Part shown: positions 13,811 through 26,280 of the stretch, in pieces
Layout: every line of letters begins with the position of its first letter
How positions within the stretch are numbered: the stretch's first letter is position 1
Assembly (NCBI GenBank): GCA_013397075.1
Contig: VWZS01002417.1
Location: forward strand, 62,001 to 126,000
Length of the DNA stretch: 64,000 nt
Reading direction: 5' to 3'
Origin: Rhabdornis inornatus
Lineage: Eukaryota; Chordata; Aves; Passeriformes; Rhabdornithidae
The notes under the pieces: model-generated
Databases searched by the model: none
Seen by the model: the letters and a program-made list of their open reading frames with translations, nothing else
Told to the model about the DNA's origin: nothing
Made by a program: the position numbers and the translations under genes

Positions 13811-13896
13811 TAATGCAAGGCATTAGTATGACATGCATGCAGCTAATGCAAAATTGATCTCCATTCAGGGTTCCCCGGAGATCATATGCATGCAGC
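13811..13896. promoter_or_regulatory. Candidate homeodomain/POU-type motif cluster
   Basis: TAATGCA occurs at 13811-13817 and 13844-13850, and its reverse complement is nearly complete at 13820-13824. Perfect 7-bp inverted arms, GCATTAG (13820-13826) and CTAATGC (13843-13849), flank an ATGCATGCAGC that recurs at 13886-13896. TAAT cores and ATGCA elements are typical of homeodomain and POU binding sites. That this is an enhancer or conserved noncoding element is inference only. Confidence 0.25.
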
Positions 13897-14856
13897 CTTG
13901 AGGGGAAGAGAGACATGGGATTAGGGGCAATGCAGGCCAGAATAATTTGGAATGTAGTGATGCAGCTAATCTCCTCCCAGAGGGATGCTCAGCCTGCCCT
14001 GCTCACCTTCTGCATCCCCAGAGTGTGTGGCAGCGCCTGCCCAGCAGGCCAGGCAGGTATCAGCAGGGCTGAAAAAAGGGACAGTGGCTGCTTGGGTTTT
14101 GTGTGTCTCAGGGAGGGAGAGAATGTGCAGCAGCCCTGCCCATAAGAGGGCTGGAGTCCTTAAACACCTATTGAAGCAAGAAGTCTGTGTGTGTGTCCAG
14201 CCCTGTCCCTCCAGTATCTGGACAGTCTAATGTATTTGGATTTAACCTAGCAAGAGACAGAAAAGGTGAAATGTGTCTGTTGCACACAGAGCACTTTATT
14301 TATACAGACCCTCTTTTTTTCTTCTTTACCTGCCTAATTTTCAAGATGTTTAAGAGCAAAAGTCTTCCATACAGTGCTTCATATGAACAGCACCAGGGCA
14401 TTCCACTCCCCTGGCCAGCCCCCCAGGGGTTTCTACATTGCAGTGTGAACCCTGATATCACTGCTTTGCACTGCTGTTGTCTGCTGATCCAGGAGCAGGA
14501 CTCTTCTGCAGTGCAGTATCAGCAGCTTTGTGCTCAGCACAGCTGCTGTCTCAGCTGACTTCAGGGCTCCAGCACTTTTTGGGGTTGTTGCAGTCCTATG
14601 GAGGTCAAGGACATAGTCCTCATTTGATCTCCTGGCCTTTCTTCCCATCCCTCTTACAAGCAACTGTCTTCTGCCATCTTGTGCAGTGCTGGGAGTAGGT
14701 ATAAATATGTCAGACTACTTAATTGTTGGCTGGCCCCTTCTCTTCATGTCGATGGGCCAGAACAGGATGAGAATTTCACTCTATTTCCCCCCAGTGTTAG
14801 TCTCATCATGAAATACATGGGAAGAAGTTTATGAAACTTATGATAAAACACCTCCT

Positions 14857-14857
14857 N
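14857..14857. other. Single ambiguous base (N)
   Basis: A lone N interrupts a C-rich context (CTCCT-N-CCCCAA). It is an uncalled base and not a scaffold gap of meaningful length. Confidence 0.98.
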
Positions 14858-16333
14858 CCCCAACTTCCTAATATTTTGAATTTAAACCATCAGCAGAAGA
14901 AATATGTGTAGAAATAGCTTGTGCAGCAGTGCAGGTGAATTTTTCTGTGTCTTGAAAAATGGAACAATTCTTTCCTACAGCTATTGATTGTCATTCCACA
15001 TCTATGCTGTCCTCCTAACTTCAAATCAATTTGTGCTTTACCAGGCTCTTTCATGTCATCTTATGACAGAATGCTAACTTTTCGCCTTAAAGGCTATTTA
15101 TCTCTGTCTCTTTGTAAGGTCAGTGAAAATCACTGTACTCTGGCTCCCTAAAAGTAATCCATCTCGTGGAGGAAATGATGAGGTAGTATTATGTCTGGCA
15201 GCCTTTTTAAAAAAGTCCTCAGAAACATAAAGAAAAATGTGATAGGCTTGGTCAGGGAGGTGGGAATTGAGGATGTTGCAAGAGTCAAGTTTGGAAGCAA
15301 GCAATGGGAAGCTTGGAGTTTGTATTCTGGAAATGTCCCCGCTTCTGGAATCTATTTACAGATATTTTCTGCTGCTCCAAAAGGGGGAAAAATTAATAGT
15401 AATCCAAGCAGGCTCCCAGGTGGTGGATGGCCATGAGTCTGAATTGGAAGGATAATTTATCTCCTCTGCCACTTCGAAGCCTTTTAGCCTGGGGGAGATC
15501 CCTTGTCTAATGAAATTAATTGAATGTGTCTGCAGTCTGGGTACTCCATCTGAATTTAAGTTTTAGCAGTTTCCAGGTATCCACTCCTTTCCAACAGGCC
15601 CAATGCCAGCATAGCGTGTGTCACGCACTGCTCCAGGCTCACACAGAATAAAACCTCCAGCACAGAAACAGCCTCCTGCCGTCTCTACCACTGTGTGTCT
15701 GAGCTGCCACTGAACTGCACGCACTGCAGCGCACTCCAAGGATCAAATGCTGTTAGAAAAAGTTATAGAAGAAATTGTCACAGGCTATTTTTAAGTGCAG
15801 AGCGATAACATCACAGAAAACTCCTGAACAGCAGGTGGCCAGAATGTAGGAGAGTGTTACAGGGGAAGGGTCATTTTATTTCTGTCCTGCTCTTATGCTG
15901 TTCACCTCAGTGTTAGTTATTGGAAGCTATTAAGGAAAAACCAGTGGGGCAGCTTAATCTTTGGCCTGACTAGGAATAGCCATTTTTGCACCTGCTGATG
16001 GCTCAGGAGAGTCCAAAGTTCTTGGTGGAAACCATATATCAAACATAAGTCTCCGATGGCAAACAAAAGTGTCCCATGCTCTTTTCCCAAAGAAAAATAT
16101 AACTTGGGTATCAATCAGATGCTGGGATACTGAGAAACTGAGCTGTAGCTGTAGGCATCCATGCAGCTGTGGCTGCTCATGTTGAAACAAAGAACTGCAT
16201 CAGTGCAGGACCTCTCTTGCCAGGGTGGGAGCACAGTAGGCAGGATGGCTACGGGTCCTCAGAAGCAAACTGGTCAAAATATCAAAGAAATCAGTACAGA
16301 CAGCAGTCCCACTTTAATGTAAATCTGATGGGG

Positions 16334-16365
16334 ATTTAATTGATTGAGCATTTAATTAATCAAGA
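16334..16365. promoter_or_regulatory. Candidate homeodomain/PBX-like AT-rich element
   Basis: The segment combines TTAATTGATTGA and TTTAATTAATCAA within about 30 bases. TAATTA is a homeodomain core and TGATTGA resembles a PBX-type site. It sits in otherwise unremarkable DNA. A conserved noncoding element is possible, but conservation cannot be judged from one sequence. Confidence 0.2.
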
Positions 16366-19300
16366 GAAAATTGGTGGGGAGAGAAATTGGTGACAGGCAG
16401 TGTAAGCTACCATAGATGGCTAGACATTGTAAATGAGGTGGTGTTATTTCTTCCTTTTTCTAATGTCCACAGCTGCAAGAATGCCACAGGCATCTAAATA
16501 CACTTAAGATTTCTTTTCTGCTCATTTTTTTACTGTAACCTTCTTTTCCCTTCTCCACCAAGCTGCATTCAGTTTCTATGATTTTAATTGGAGCAGATGA
16601 TCTGATTTTATACAGATTTAAACATGGCTCTGAGACCTCATAAAAGTGCCAGCAATATGACAGTGGTTTGTGTGGGCACAAATGCTGTATTGTGTGGATA
16701 GCCAGAAGCCTGGCTTCATCGTGAATAAATGCAGATTTGGGATGTACAGATGTGTGCTTATTTGCTGAATACTTATGTCCTCTCAGCTCTGAGACCTTCC
16801 AAGAGAAAGTTGTGTTTGCGTGACAATCTTGTTCCCAAGGAAGAATAAAATGCTTGTGCAGAAGCAATGGCCCTTAGGCTGTTGGATGAGGGAGGTTTTT
16901 CTTTCCTTGTGTAGGTTGCACTGAAATCAGCACTGAGAAAGCCAAACTCTGACTAGCAGAAATCTGATTTTTTTTTGGTGATATTTTCTTTCTTTTTAAA
17001 AGGGACATTTAGTTGGTATGCTCTGCTCTGCCAGTGAAAAACAAAATTATGTGGATAAAAGGCTTCTGTTTGATTCAGTGGGAGTCTGACTCACCTGGAT
17101 GCAGTGGGGTAGTGAGGTATCTGAGCTTGCACATATCCTCCTTCTGAGGCTTGAAGACACCCTTGCCTTGCTTACTGAGGAGATGCTATGCTGCTCTGCT
17201 GTGCCTCAGCTGTGCTGTAAAGATGAGTAGCACCTTTCATGCATAGAAACTTAGAAATCCCTGTAGCCTGTCTCAATTTTTTACCTTGATGTCAGAGAAT
17301 GAGCTGTGTCTGGGACAGTACTGCAGTGCAGACCCTCAACATTCTTTCAATGGGTGGCACAGAGAGCATTGCCATGGCCGGGCTTGGCAAGCAAGAGGTG
17401 GCGTTGAATATGATTTATGCAGAGAAATGTCCCTGATGGGAATGTAATAAATGTTTCTTACTGGAACAGGAAGTCATTCCTCAGGGCTTGAATGTAAGGT
17501 CTGTTGGTTCCAGCTTAAGTCCAAATTTTGTGAGTCTAGTCCTAAGACATCATGTTGCAGGGATTATTTTTTCTTTAATAAATCTTTTCTCACCTATTAC
17601 TTCCTCACCTGCTCCTCATCCCAGCAGGCACCATTATCAGAGGCAATTAAACAGCAGCCCCATTTTGTGTTTCTGTGTTCTGTCACGCTCAAGTATTTAA
17701 TCAAGGAGTGGATCAATATGTATGGCTGTTTCCCTGCCCTGCTCTTCCTGGGTGAAGAGGCCATCAGCAGCAAAGGGTGGTAGATTGGATTTTCAAAAAC
17801 ATATAAGGATTAGTCTTGACATTTGATAAAGGCCCAATAAAAGGTGTCACACTAAAACCCCACCTATTTTATCTTTTGGGGTTTTTTGTGTAAAATAATA
17901 TAAAAAAGATAAAATAATGCAATAGTTTTCCATTTTATGCACCCCTGTTTGAAGCAAACATGTTTTTTCCCAGACCATGTATAAGTAAAAAAAAAAAAAA
18001 AGACCACAGAGAACTGGCTTTTATAGAAGACATAAAAGGTGTACCAGTGCCCTCTATAAACACAGAGAGTGTTTGATCTGTCTGGACCTACCATGCAATG
18101 AGTGAGACAGTTTAATGACAAAAGACTGTACCATCCTGGAGAGCTTCCAGATCCTGATCCTGATAGGGAAACAGCAATTCCACTTCAGCTCTGCCAGAGA
18201 AGTTTTAGTGCCCTCTTACAAATCTATGTGGAGGATATGGTGCTGGCTGAGAGGTTGTTTCAGGGACAAGGGAGAAAACTTTCCTGTGAGGAAAGTTTCA
18301 GGAAGGGCAATGTATGACCCCGAAGGACTCTTTTGCACCTTGTCAGAGGAAGCTGTGGGGCATGTTCAGCAGGATGGAGCCCTTTGCCAGAGAGATTGGA
18401 AGGATGTGGCATGTGAGCAAACAGCTCTGAACCAGCTCACTTTCTCCCATACTTAATTTTTTTCATTGTTGCAGAGGACTAACTGCTGTCTCTTAGGCAA
18501 TTACTTCTAATTGTTCTTAGATGTGTGAATCTAAAGTGGCTTGTCACAGTTCTTAGGATGTATAAAAGTGGTTGTGTTCCTAGGAAAGGATGCTCCTGTG
18601 TCCTCTTTGAATGTAAAATAACAGTAGGATAATGCTGGAGTGGCCAGGGAAGGAACAACAAACTTTTCTCTGGAGATGCCATTTCAAAAGCTGCCTTGGT
18701 CACACAGAAAAGGAACGTGGTCTGCTATAGCAGGAAATTCAGCTCATGAACTGGGGAGGGTGCTGTGTAGACACAAGTTAATGCAGTAATGGCCACTGGA
18801 CACAGTGGACATAGCACTGAGACACAGCAGTAATGGTCAAAACAAATGGGCTGAAGGGCATCAGAAGAACTGAAGAAACTGTTTGCAGGGCAAATTTGAT
18901 GTTCATATACTGCTGGAGTCCTGCTTCCATAAGCAAAAATATTAAAAATTAATTCCAGCAGAATTGCATTTCTCCTTGGTAAGTGAGATGATAGCATGGA
19001 AGGTCTGATTGACATAGATCTGGCAGCTGAGTATGAGACCTGCAATTGACAGTGGTGTATCAGGAAAACAAAAAGAACATTTTAAAAGAGTCTTGTGGGA
19101 CTCAGACTTCTTTTAGGAGAGGTGAAGTTTAATCAAACATTTCTCCATCTGCTTTGGCTTCTAGGTACCTTAAGATTTCAGTAGTCAAAGTGACAAGGCA
19201 TCAGAAGCTGTTTTCTGGACTGTGCATTCCCTTGGATCTTGAACTTGTCTGAACTTGATCATCTGCAAATATATTTGCATGGGTATTTTGAATGTATGTA

Positions 19301-22300
19301 AATTGAATGGGTATCCAGCTTGATGTTGAAGAAATTTCTATGGGAAACAGAAATTTGTTCCCTATGGCTGTTACTTCTGCTGAAAGGGTCTCTAAACATG
19401 CTTTTTGGATGTGATGTTTCCCTGTTTGTAACTGCAGGTGTACCCAGAGTTTGTAGAACAGCTGAGTTAGCCGAGCAGCAGGGAAACAGCAGAGATCTGT
19501 GAACCTCGTTGCCTGCAGTCCCCCAGCTCCTTGCTCAGCCATGAGCCAGCCCAGCAGAAGCAGTGCCCACCAAATGCCACCTGTGAGTCACCATATGGAG
19601 CCAGCAGGAGCTGTGCCACAGCTCTGGCAGCCGCAGCCTTCAGGAGAGAGATGCCTCACACCAAATGATGATGAGACAGGTCAGGGCATGCATCATTTTT
19701 GTAATGTCTCTTGGTACTTTCCAGCTTTCCAGCAGCCAGGAAAACAAATTGCCTGCAGGCACAGCAAAGGCGAGGGCTGCCATCAGCTCAGTGAAATCGC
19801 TGGTGCTAATATTCCCATCGACATTTCCCTCTGCAGCAGTGGCTGTCAGCACAAGGTGCTTTCATTATCTCTGGGCTGGGCTTTCGTGGGATCATTTTGT
19901 GTTTCATTTCAGTGAGAGCCACTTCTCACCTGTCAGGCTCCTGGTGAGCTGCTCCCCACAGTGTAGCAAGGACAGGAGAAGAGAGGCTCAGAGAGATAAC
20001 CTCTATTCAGCATTAAGGTGTAAAACTCCTTACACTAACACCAGAACATACAGGCAGGAAGGAACCTGGGATAAGGGGCTTGAAAAATGGGGTGTGAACC
20101 TGACCTTTTCTTCAATTCAGGGCAGCAGCAGAAGCAGAAGCAGGAGCTGTGCAGTCAGGAGGACTCTGGGGCTGGCAAACCAGCTGCCAAAGTACAATTT
20201 CTCTCTCACACACTTTGTCATCAACGTATTTGCTTTAACTTCTGTAAGGATGGACTGTGTTTTCAGCAAAGGAAATTCAAAATCTTTCCATGGCTGGTAA
20301 TGCAGAGTCAAGAGACATGAGTCATTTAGATTCTCATTTTCTAATGCCTTGATAGTTAGGCTTTGAGAAATAACTTAGTTGCATGGCTTAGTTGTGCAAT
20401 GATTTGCAACAGGGCACAGTGTGAGTCAGGTGCTGGTGCTCTGAGCTGGTAATTTGCTGTCAGACTTAGATGCAGGCCTGGAATTAGGATACCCAGTCCT
20501 TAACACTTCAGAAAGTGCCTGTGTGGAGTACAACCTGGATAAGGCAAAACCCATAATACTTTGTGTGGCAAGATTTCCTTTTACCTTTTACCTGCTACTT
20601 GTGAATGCTCTTTCCCTGTTACATCAAAGTTTGGGGCTCCTTTAATGTCAAATGAAAATTCCTCACCTAGTAAAACAGCCCAATGACTTGCAACTGAGTA
20701 GTTAACAGCTAACTGAAGCATGTCATCCAAAAACGTTTATTTGCATTTCTTCTTGCATCATCTTCCCTCCTTTCCTGACATACTGCCTTACCTGCCTCAC
20801 AGTTGTGCTCTCTGCCCTACAGTTGTGCTCTCTTTCAAGTAATTTCTTCTGATCTCTCCACCACCTAATTAGAGAAGCAACCCTGAGAGGCATCATGGAT
20901 CTCAGCTATGTGTTACAGCCGTGTAAAATTCACTTTGACATTCAGACAGCTTTCATTTCTCCCTGCCTGAGATGGGAGTCAGTGAGCTGGAGAAGAAGAA
21001 ATTGTGTGGATTGTGCAGATGAGATGGGGTACCAGCATGAGCCTCATACTGCAGCAGGAAGTGCTTTGTGATTTAAGTTAGTGTCTGGAGGAATGGTAGT
21101 CTGGTTAGGCAGCAGCAGGAAGGGAAGCTGAATTTTGCCTTTGGAAAAGACGGTCCTGGAGAGTGTGTGTGAAGGTTTTGAAGCCTGAGCCTGTCTTATG
21201 AGACTCTGCTGCTTCCCTTTGAAAGGGCCCAAGCAGTGCATGAACTGGGTAAACCAGCAGCCATCTGAACTGCCTCGACGAAAACTCAAAGCCCCGCATC
21301 AAGGATGAGGGCATGACCAGAAATGGACATAATCACATTCATTTAAGTAAAACTCTGCAGTCTGTTTTATTTGATGAATTATAATGTCCCATTTGGAGGT
21401 AGAAGCTATGAAATTGTTTCTTAGCTATTTTTATAATTCACCTGCCATTAGGAACCTCATGAAGATACCATTACCACTACATTTGTAGATAAAAGCCACA
21501 GACATACATTTGTCTCTGTGTAATCACACTCATGGCTGCAGATTATTAACAGGGTCACAAAAGCAAGCATTCAAAATGGAATCAGTGCCCAGAGTAACAC
21601 TGCCCAGGCAACTTGTGCTTTGTGTACCTCTGCTCTGATAGTCTTTTAATTACATTATCTCATATGTTTTATACCTCCTTTCAGGGCTCAGGATACACAG
21701 CATCCATTTAATGAGCAGCTGTTCAATATTTTGTTTTACCATCACTGATGAAGACACATCCCCTTTCCTTATTACTGGGAGCTAATCATACCCTGTTCTG
21801 AGGACAGCATGAATCACTTCCACTTGTTTTTTTCTGTGGTGCTTGCTACTGATGTGTCTTAACACTTCCCCCATGAAACTGTCTTCAGAAGACGTGGTGA
21901 ATTGAACCAGGGTGCTGTTTTCCACCCACTGGAGCAAAGGAGCTGAGGGAATAAGAAAGTGGGAAGAGTCTCTGTGAGTTTCAGAGGTAGAACACCCTGT
22001 AATGTTAGCCAAGCTCTGCTCACAGTGTCACCTGCAGCTGCTTTCTGTGTGCTTCTGCCAACCACACCCCGAGAAAATGTATCAGAAACTGGAAAATAGC
22101 CACATGAATAACCATTAAGTTGCTTCTGCAAAGTTCAGTACCCTTTTGTGTTTATAATCACTGTCTTCATTCTCTGCGAATCTTTCAACTTAAAAATATA
22201 TAAAGAGAAGGTTCTAGGATAAAATGAAAGAGTTCAGGAGCATAAGAGATCTTGTACAAATACTTAGGGAGTTGAAAATAATCAAATTAAATTAGCCTGC

Positions 22301-24977
22301 CAGGGACTGTATTATAATTGCACAAAAATGTTTCATAGGCATATTCAGTTCTAAAATGTATGTCTTTTGCTTGCTTTTCCTGAATTTGAAACCACAAGAA
22401 CGTTCTTTGCAAGTGGGTGTGCAGGCGTGCCTGAAAGAATGTGTGCAATATCCTAAATTTAAAAACAAAATATCTGAAAACAAGACATCCATCATGTAGC
22501 TATAGATGACTGGGTATGAACTATCAGAAGGTTAGGAACATTTCTGCTGTACAGCTGTAGACCTCTGCCCCTGAGTTAAAGGAGTGTCTGACAGTCACAT
22601 GAGTTTGTCATCATTAGGTTGAATTTTCTGTTAGGGGGAGAAAAAACACCCACTTTGCCAACACCTATTCTCAGATCTTTCCATTCAGCAGAACACTGGT
22701 AACAGCTCCTCTTCTAGATTCTAAGGGCTGTGTGTTCTGCTGGGTGCAAACTCTTTTTCCAGTGAAGGACTGAATTTGTTAGATCTGCTTCATCTGCCAC
22801 GGAAGGAGAAAGGAAAGAAAAAAAAAGCCAGAAAAGACAGAAAATACATGAGCATTCAACAGGAATTTTCTAAGTGCAGCTGGATGTGGCAAGGGATCTG
22901 TCCTTTCATCTTCTTTATTCTCTAAGTGGTAGTTGTTGAATATTTGTCAGAAACATATTATGTTAGTTTTATGTAAAGAAGAGCCTCATTAAACTGCACT
23001 AATGATCAGAAATCCCAGGACAGACAGATATATTCATGAAGTTTACACAGGAAAACATACAGTGACCCCTAAGGAAAACTGTACCTGAACCTGATGTATT
23101 ATATTTGGAATTGATTTGGAAAGTTTTTTTGTTTAACTTATTTCGGAGAACCCCTGAATACAGTCAATTGGTGAATCCACTGGAGAGCATATTACAATGC
23201 AAGGAGAGTCTAAAAACTTGGGATCCTCATTCTGCTTTTCAGTCTTTGCTAGAGAATGGGGCAAGGGTCCTGCATCTTGATTAAAAAATTCAGGCATCCT
23301 CAGCAATTAAGTGTTTGTGAGTGAGCTTTTCAAACCACCTAATCTGTTTATCAGCTAAACAGAAGTTGCCAGAGCTTGTCTGGCCTATGTTGTGATCAGT
23401 GTGCTAAATGGTTTCATGGGTGTTAGATGTTTCCAAGGGAAGAGTAGAAGTCTCCCAGGGGACATTCTGCAATCACTCTCTTTCCTTTCACCTGTCCTCC
23501 TTGTATGTCTCAGTTATTATTTGCTATTTTTATCAGAGGCTGGAAGCTCTTCTAAATTCTGCACAGAAGTAACAGCAACTGGAGCTGAAATTCTAGTCAG
23601 ACAAAGACCAGGCTTTGTCTTCCTGTTTACTCCATCTTCACCCTGTCTCATCTGTTTCAGACTTAAATTATTTCCTAATTTGTGAATCTCATTATGTATC
23701 TTCTGTTTCTTGGAAATGCTTCACCATGGAAAGTAAAGCTACGGTGAATTTTTTTTTATGAGGGAGCCACCACAAGCCCTTTGGAGTCATGTAGTGTTTT
23801 GCATAGTGATTTTGTGTCCTATAAAATGTTACCTCCCTTGGCTGCTCTACAGGCAGCCTGAACAAGCAGGAAGAAGAACTCTATGCTATCAGCAATGGAT
23901 AGGAAGCCACAGAACAGAAGACCTTGACCCTCAATGGAATTGTCAGGTTTGCTCATTTCCAGCTAGAGTGTTTTGAAGTTTGGTTGGAAAGGCCATCCAG
24001 AGCCTCCTTTGTGATTTATGACCAGCCTGACCACCACAGCTGCCTGCTGAGCTTACCTTGGCTTCAAGCAAGTGGCAAGGCAAGCTGTGGCTTTCCATAC
24101 ATCTATCTGAGGTTCTCTGAGTGCCATTGTACTGCTGTGATGTACCAATTTTTGTGATGACCACCAAATTTTGAATCTCTAGGAGAAATGAAGCTTCATC
24201 TCTTTGTACTGCATCGAATTTGTGAACCCACTTCAACAAGTGGGTCTTGCAGAAGCTTCCTGCTGTATCCTAGGTCTGACAAAGCTGGTAAGCTGTGGAC
24301 AAAAAGCATTTTGCTTTATAAGTTACATTGAGCTGTTCTGGACAGAGTTAAAGCAGGAAAATACTCTATTTTCATACACATATTTAAGTTAACTGCCCTT
24401 TTTCTGAATACTAATACTTGAAATAAATTCTCAGGGAGTCTTTACCTGTAGATAAATTGCAGCTTTTGAAAACAAGCACGATGAAACAGTCTAAGGCCAA
24501 GAAAACAGAGAAAAGGGAGGATTCCATAGATGTACTTCGGAGAACACTTCCTGAGAGTTTCCTCCATGTATACATAATCCACAATGATGATGAATCCTGG
24601 AGAGAAGAATTCTCTTTCTATGATTTTAATGCACTGAATATGCACAGGAAAACACTGGTGCACATTTGAAGCAGCATTGGTCTAATTTCCAATTTTGCTT
24701 TTGGTCTGAATCGAGATTTTCCCCCTTTTTCTGTTAGCTATTTCTTTCCAGCCTAACTCTGAAATATTCATTTTGAAAGGCTTTGTATAGGATGCCTATC
24801 TCAGCTTGAGCAGAACTCATTAATTTTCTGTAGTATTGAACTGAAAGGATTAAGGAAAACACCTCTTCTGGATTTGAAGTTATTTTGACCCTTCATTTTT
24901 ATTTCTAATTTCTAGTTAAAATTAATAAACCCCTTGGAACTCACCACCTGCTTTCTAATTAATTAATGATAATTATT

Positions 24978-25561
24978 GGGTCTGGCTGAGATGGAATTAA
25001 TTTTCCCCATGGCAGCCCTCATAGTGCTGTGCTTTGTGTTGGTATCTGGAAAGGTGTTTTCTACAAAAGCAGTGTTTTGGCTGCTGCTGAGCAGTGCTTG
25101 CACAGCACCAGCACTGTCCCTCCAGCATTCCTCCAGCTCACTGGTAAATGGGGAGTGGGCAAGATCCTGGGAGGGATCAGGACACAGCCAGGACAGCTGA
25201 CCCAAACTGACCAGAGGGATATTCCATAGAGGGATATTCCATATAGCCATCCTATGATATTCCATACCATGTTGATATCTCCTTACTAAAAAAGGCTAAG
25301 AGAAAGGAGTAGGAGTGGGGGCATTTTTTACTGTAAATTTTATCTTTCAGAGAAAGTGGGAGCTGGCTGTACATTTCCTGCTGACAGGATGTAGAGAATA
25401 AATATCTTATTTGCCTTTGCTTTCCCATGTGACCCTTGCCTTTGTTTTATTAAAGCACCTTTATCTTGGCCCATAAGGGTTGTTTCATCTTATTTTCTCC
25501 CCCTTGATCTGCAGAGGAAGGGACTAATGGAGGGGCTTGGTGGGGTTAACCCATCATGTCC
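24978..25561 (+). mobile_element. Solo LTR of an avian endogenous retrovirus (LTR A)
   Basis: The start (GGCTGAGATGGAATTAATTT), the centre (GGACAGCTGACCCAAACTGA followed by GGGATATTCCAT) and the 3' part (ATTAAA at 25449-25454, CTTTATCTTGGCCCATAAG, then GGGGTTAACCCA) follow, in order, an LTR family I recall from songbird genomes. No gag, pol or env-like sequence lies on either side, so it is a solo LTR left by recombination between the ends of a provirus. It carries a perfect 15-bp tandem duplication, AGAGGGATATTCCAT, at 25213-25227 and 25228-25242, with a third degenerate copy near 25253. The edges are uncertain by perhaps 10 bases and I found no convincing target-site duplication. The segment after the GATATTCCAT motif appears decayed or rearranged. 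Class (ERVK or ERVL) is not assigned. Confidence 0.75.
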
Positions 25562-26135
25562 AGGAATTGGATTGCTCCCCAGAGGTGACTGGTGGCATTA
25601 TTTGAAGTCTTGTGAACAGCAAAGTGCCTCTCCAAGCCACAGGTCCAGAGCTACTGCAGACAAGCCATTACATGAGAGCCTTTGTTCTCTGCAAAAATAA
25701 AACAAAACAAAATTGGAGGTCTGAAATTCTCAGGTGGTGGCAATAAGCTGAAAAGTCTGATATGTCCATGTACTAATTCTCACAGTTCAGAAGGGAGGCA
25801 AAAGGAGACCATCATCGATTCATAAGTCAATTCAATTAATCAATTCAAGTCATCAATTAATTGTTTTTACAATTGTGATTCTTGGGTATTTGATTTACAA
25901 TTTTTTGTGCTCCTCAAACTGGCACACTCAAGATTTATTCAACCCTTTGGTCATGGTGCTCTTCCAAGCTAGGCTGCTAAACTCCTGTGCAAAAGCACAT
26001 TAGGCAAAGCAAAAAGGAATAGGAGGACTCAGACTGAGGCCACAAGGTCCCCATTTTCACTTTTTAACTCAGGAGCTCCATGAAGGTTGTTTTTGCTTTG
26101 CAAAGACATCAACTTCCACATATTTACAGGATGGG
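25562..26135. other. Noncoding spacer, no gene recognised
   Basis: The spacer between LTR A and the A/C tract is unique AT-rich sequence. Around 25826-25863 the hexamer TCAATT/CAATTA recurs several times, giving a short run of overlapping imperfect repeats. There are no significant open frames. Confidence 0.6.
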
Positions 26136-26280
26136 GAAAAAAAAACCCCACAACCAAACAGAACCAAAAAAAACCAAACCAAAAACAAAAAAACACCCAA
26201 ACAAAAAAAAAAAAAACACCCAAAAGAACCCACCAAAAAAACAAGCTACAAAAAAAACTACCCCCAAAGAACCCAAGAAG
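26136..26280. repeat. A/C-rich low-complexity tract
   Basis: About 145 bases consist almost only of A and C on this strand: A runs of up to 14 are broken by CC, CCC or CCCC (AACCCC, AAACCAAACC, AACACCC). The open frames through it (Lys/Thr/Pro/Asn-rich on +, Phe/Val/Gly/Trp-rich on -) are compositional artefacts. On the opposite strand it resembles the T/G-rich tract at 10 kb, and a smaller A/C-rich patch occurs near 46845-46895. Confidence 0.9.

Larger units (their letters stand above)
10201..24970. other. Noncoding region, mostly unique sequence
   Basis: Apart from the small features listed separately (a long open frame at 12349-13212, a tandem duplication near 11.9 kb, a motif cluster near 13.8 kb and an ambiguous base at 14857), this stretch holds no recognisable gene or mobile element. 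Open frames such as 19665-20300 (+, 211 codons) give peptides with no family resemblance. A 13-bp direct repeat, AGTTGTGCTCTCT, occurs at 20801-20813 and 20821-20833 with a period of 20. An A15 run sits near 17988. Confidence 0.6.

Noticed and set aside
19499..20320. 138- and 211-codon plus-strand frames as a gene
   Set aside because: They overlap in different frames, have no family resemblance, and have no supporting splice or promoter signal.
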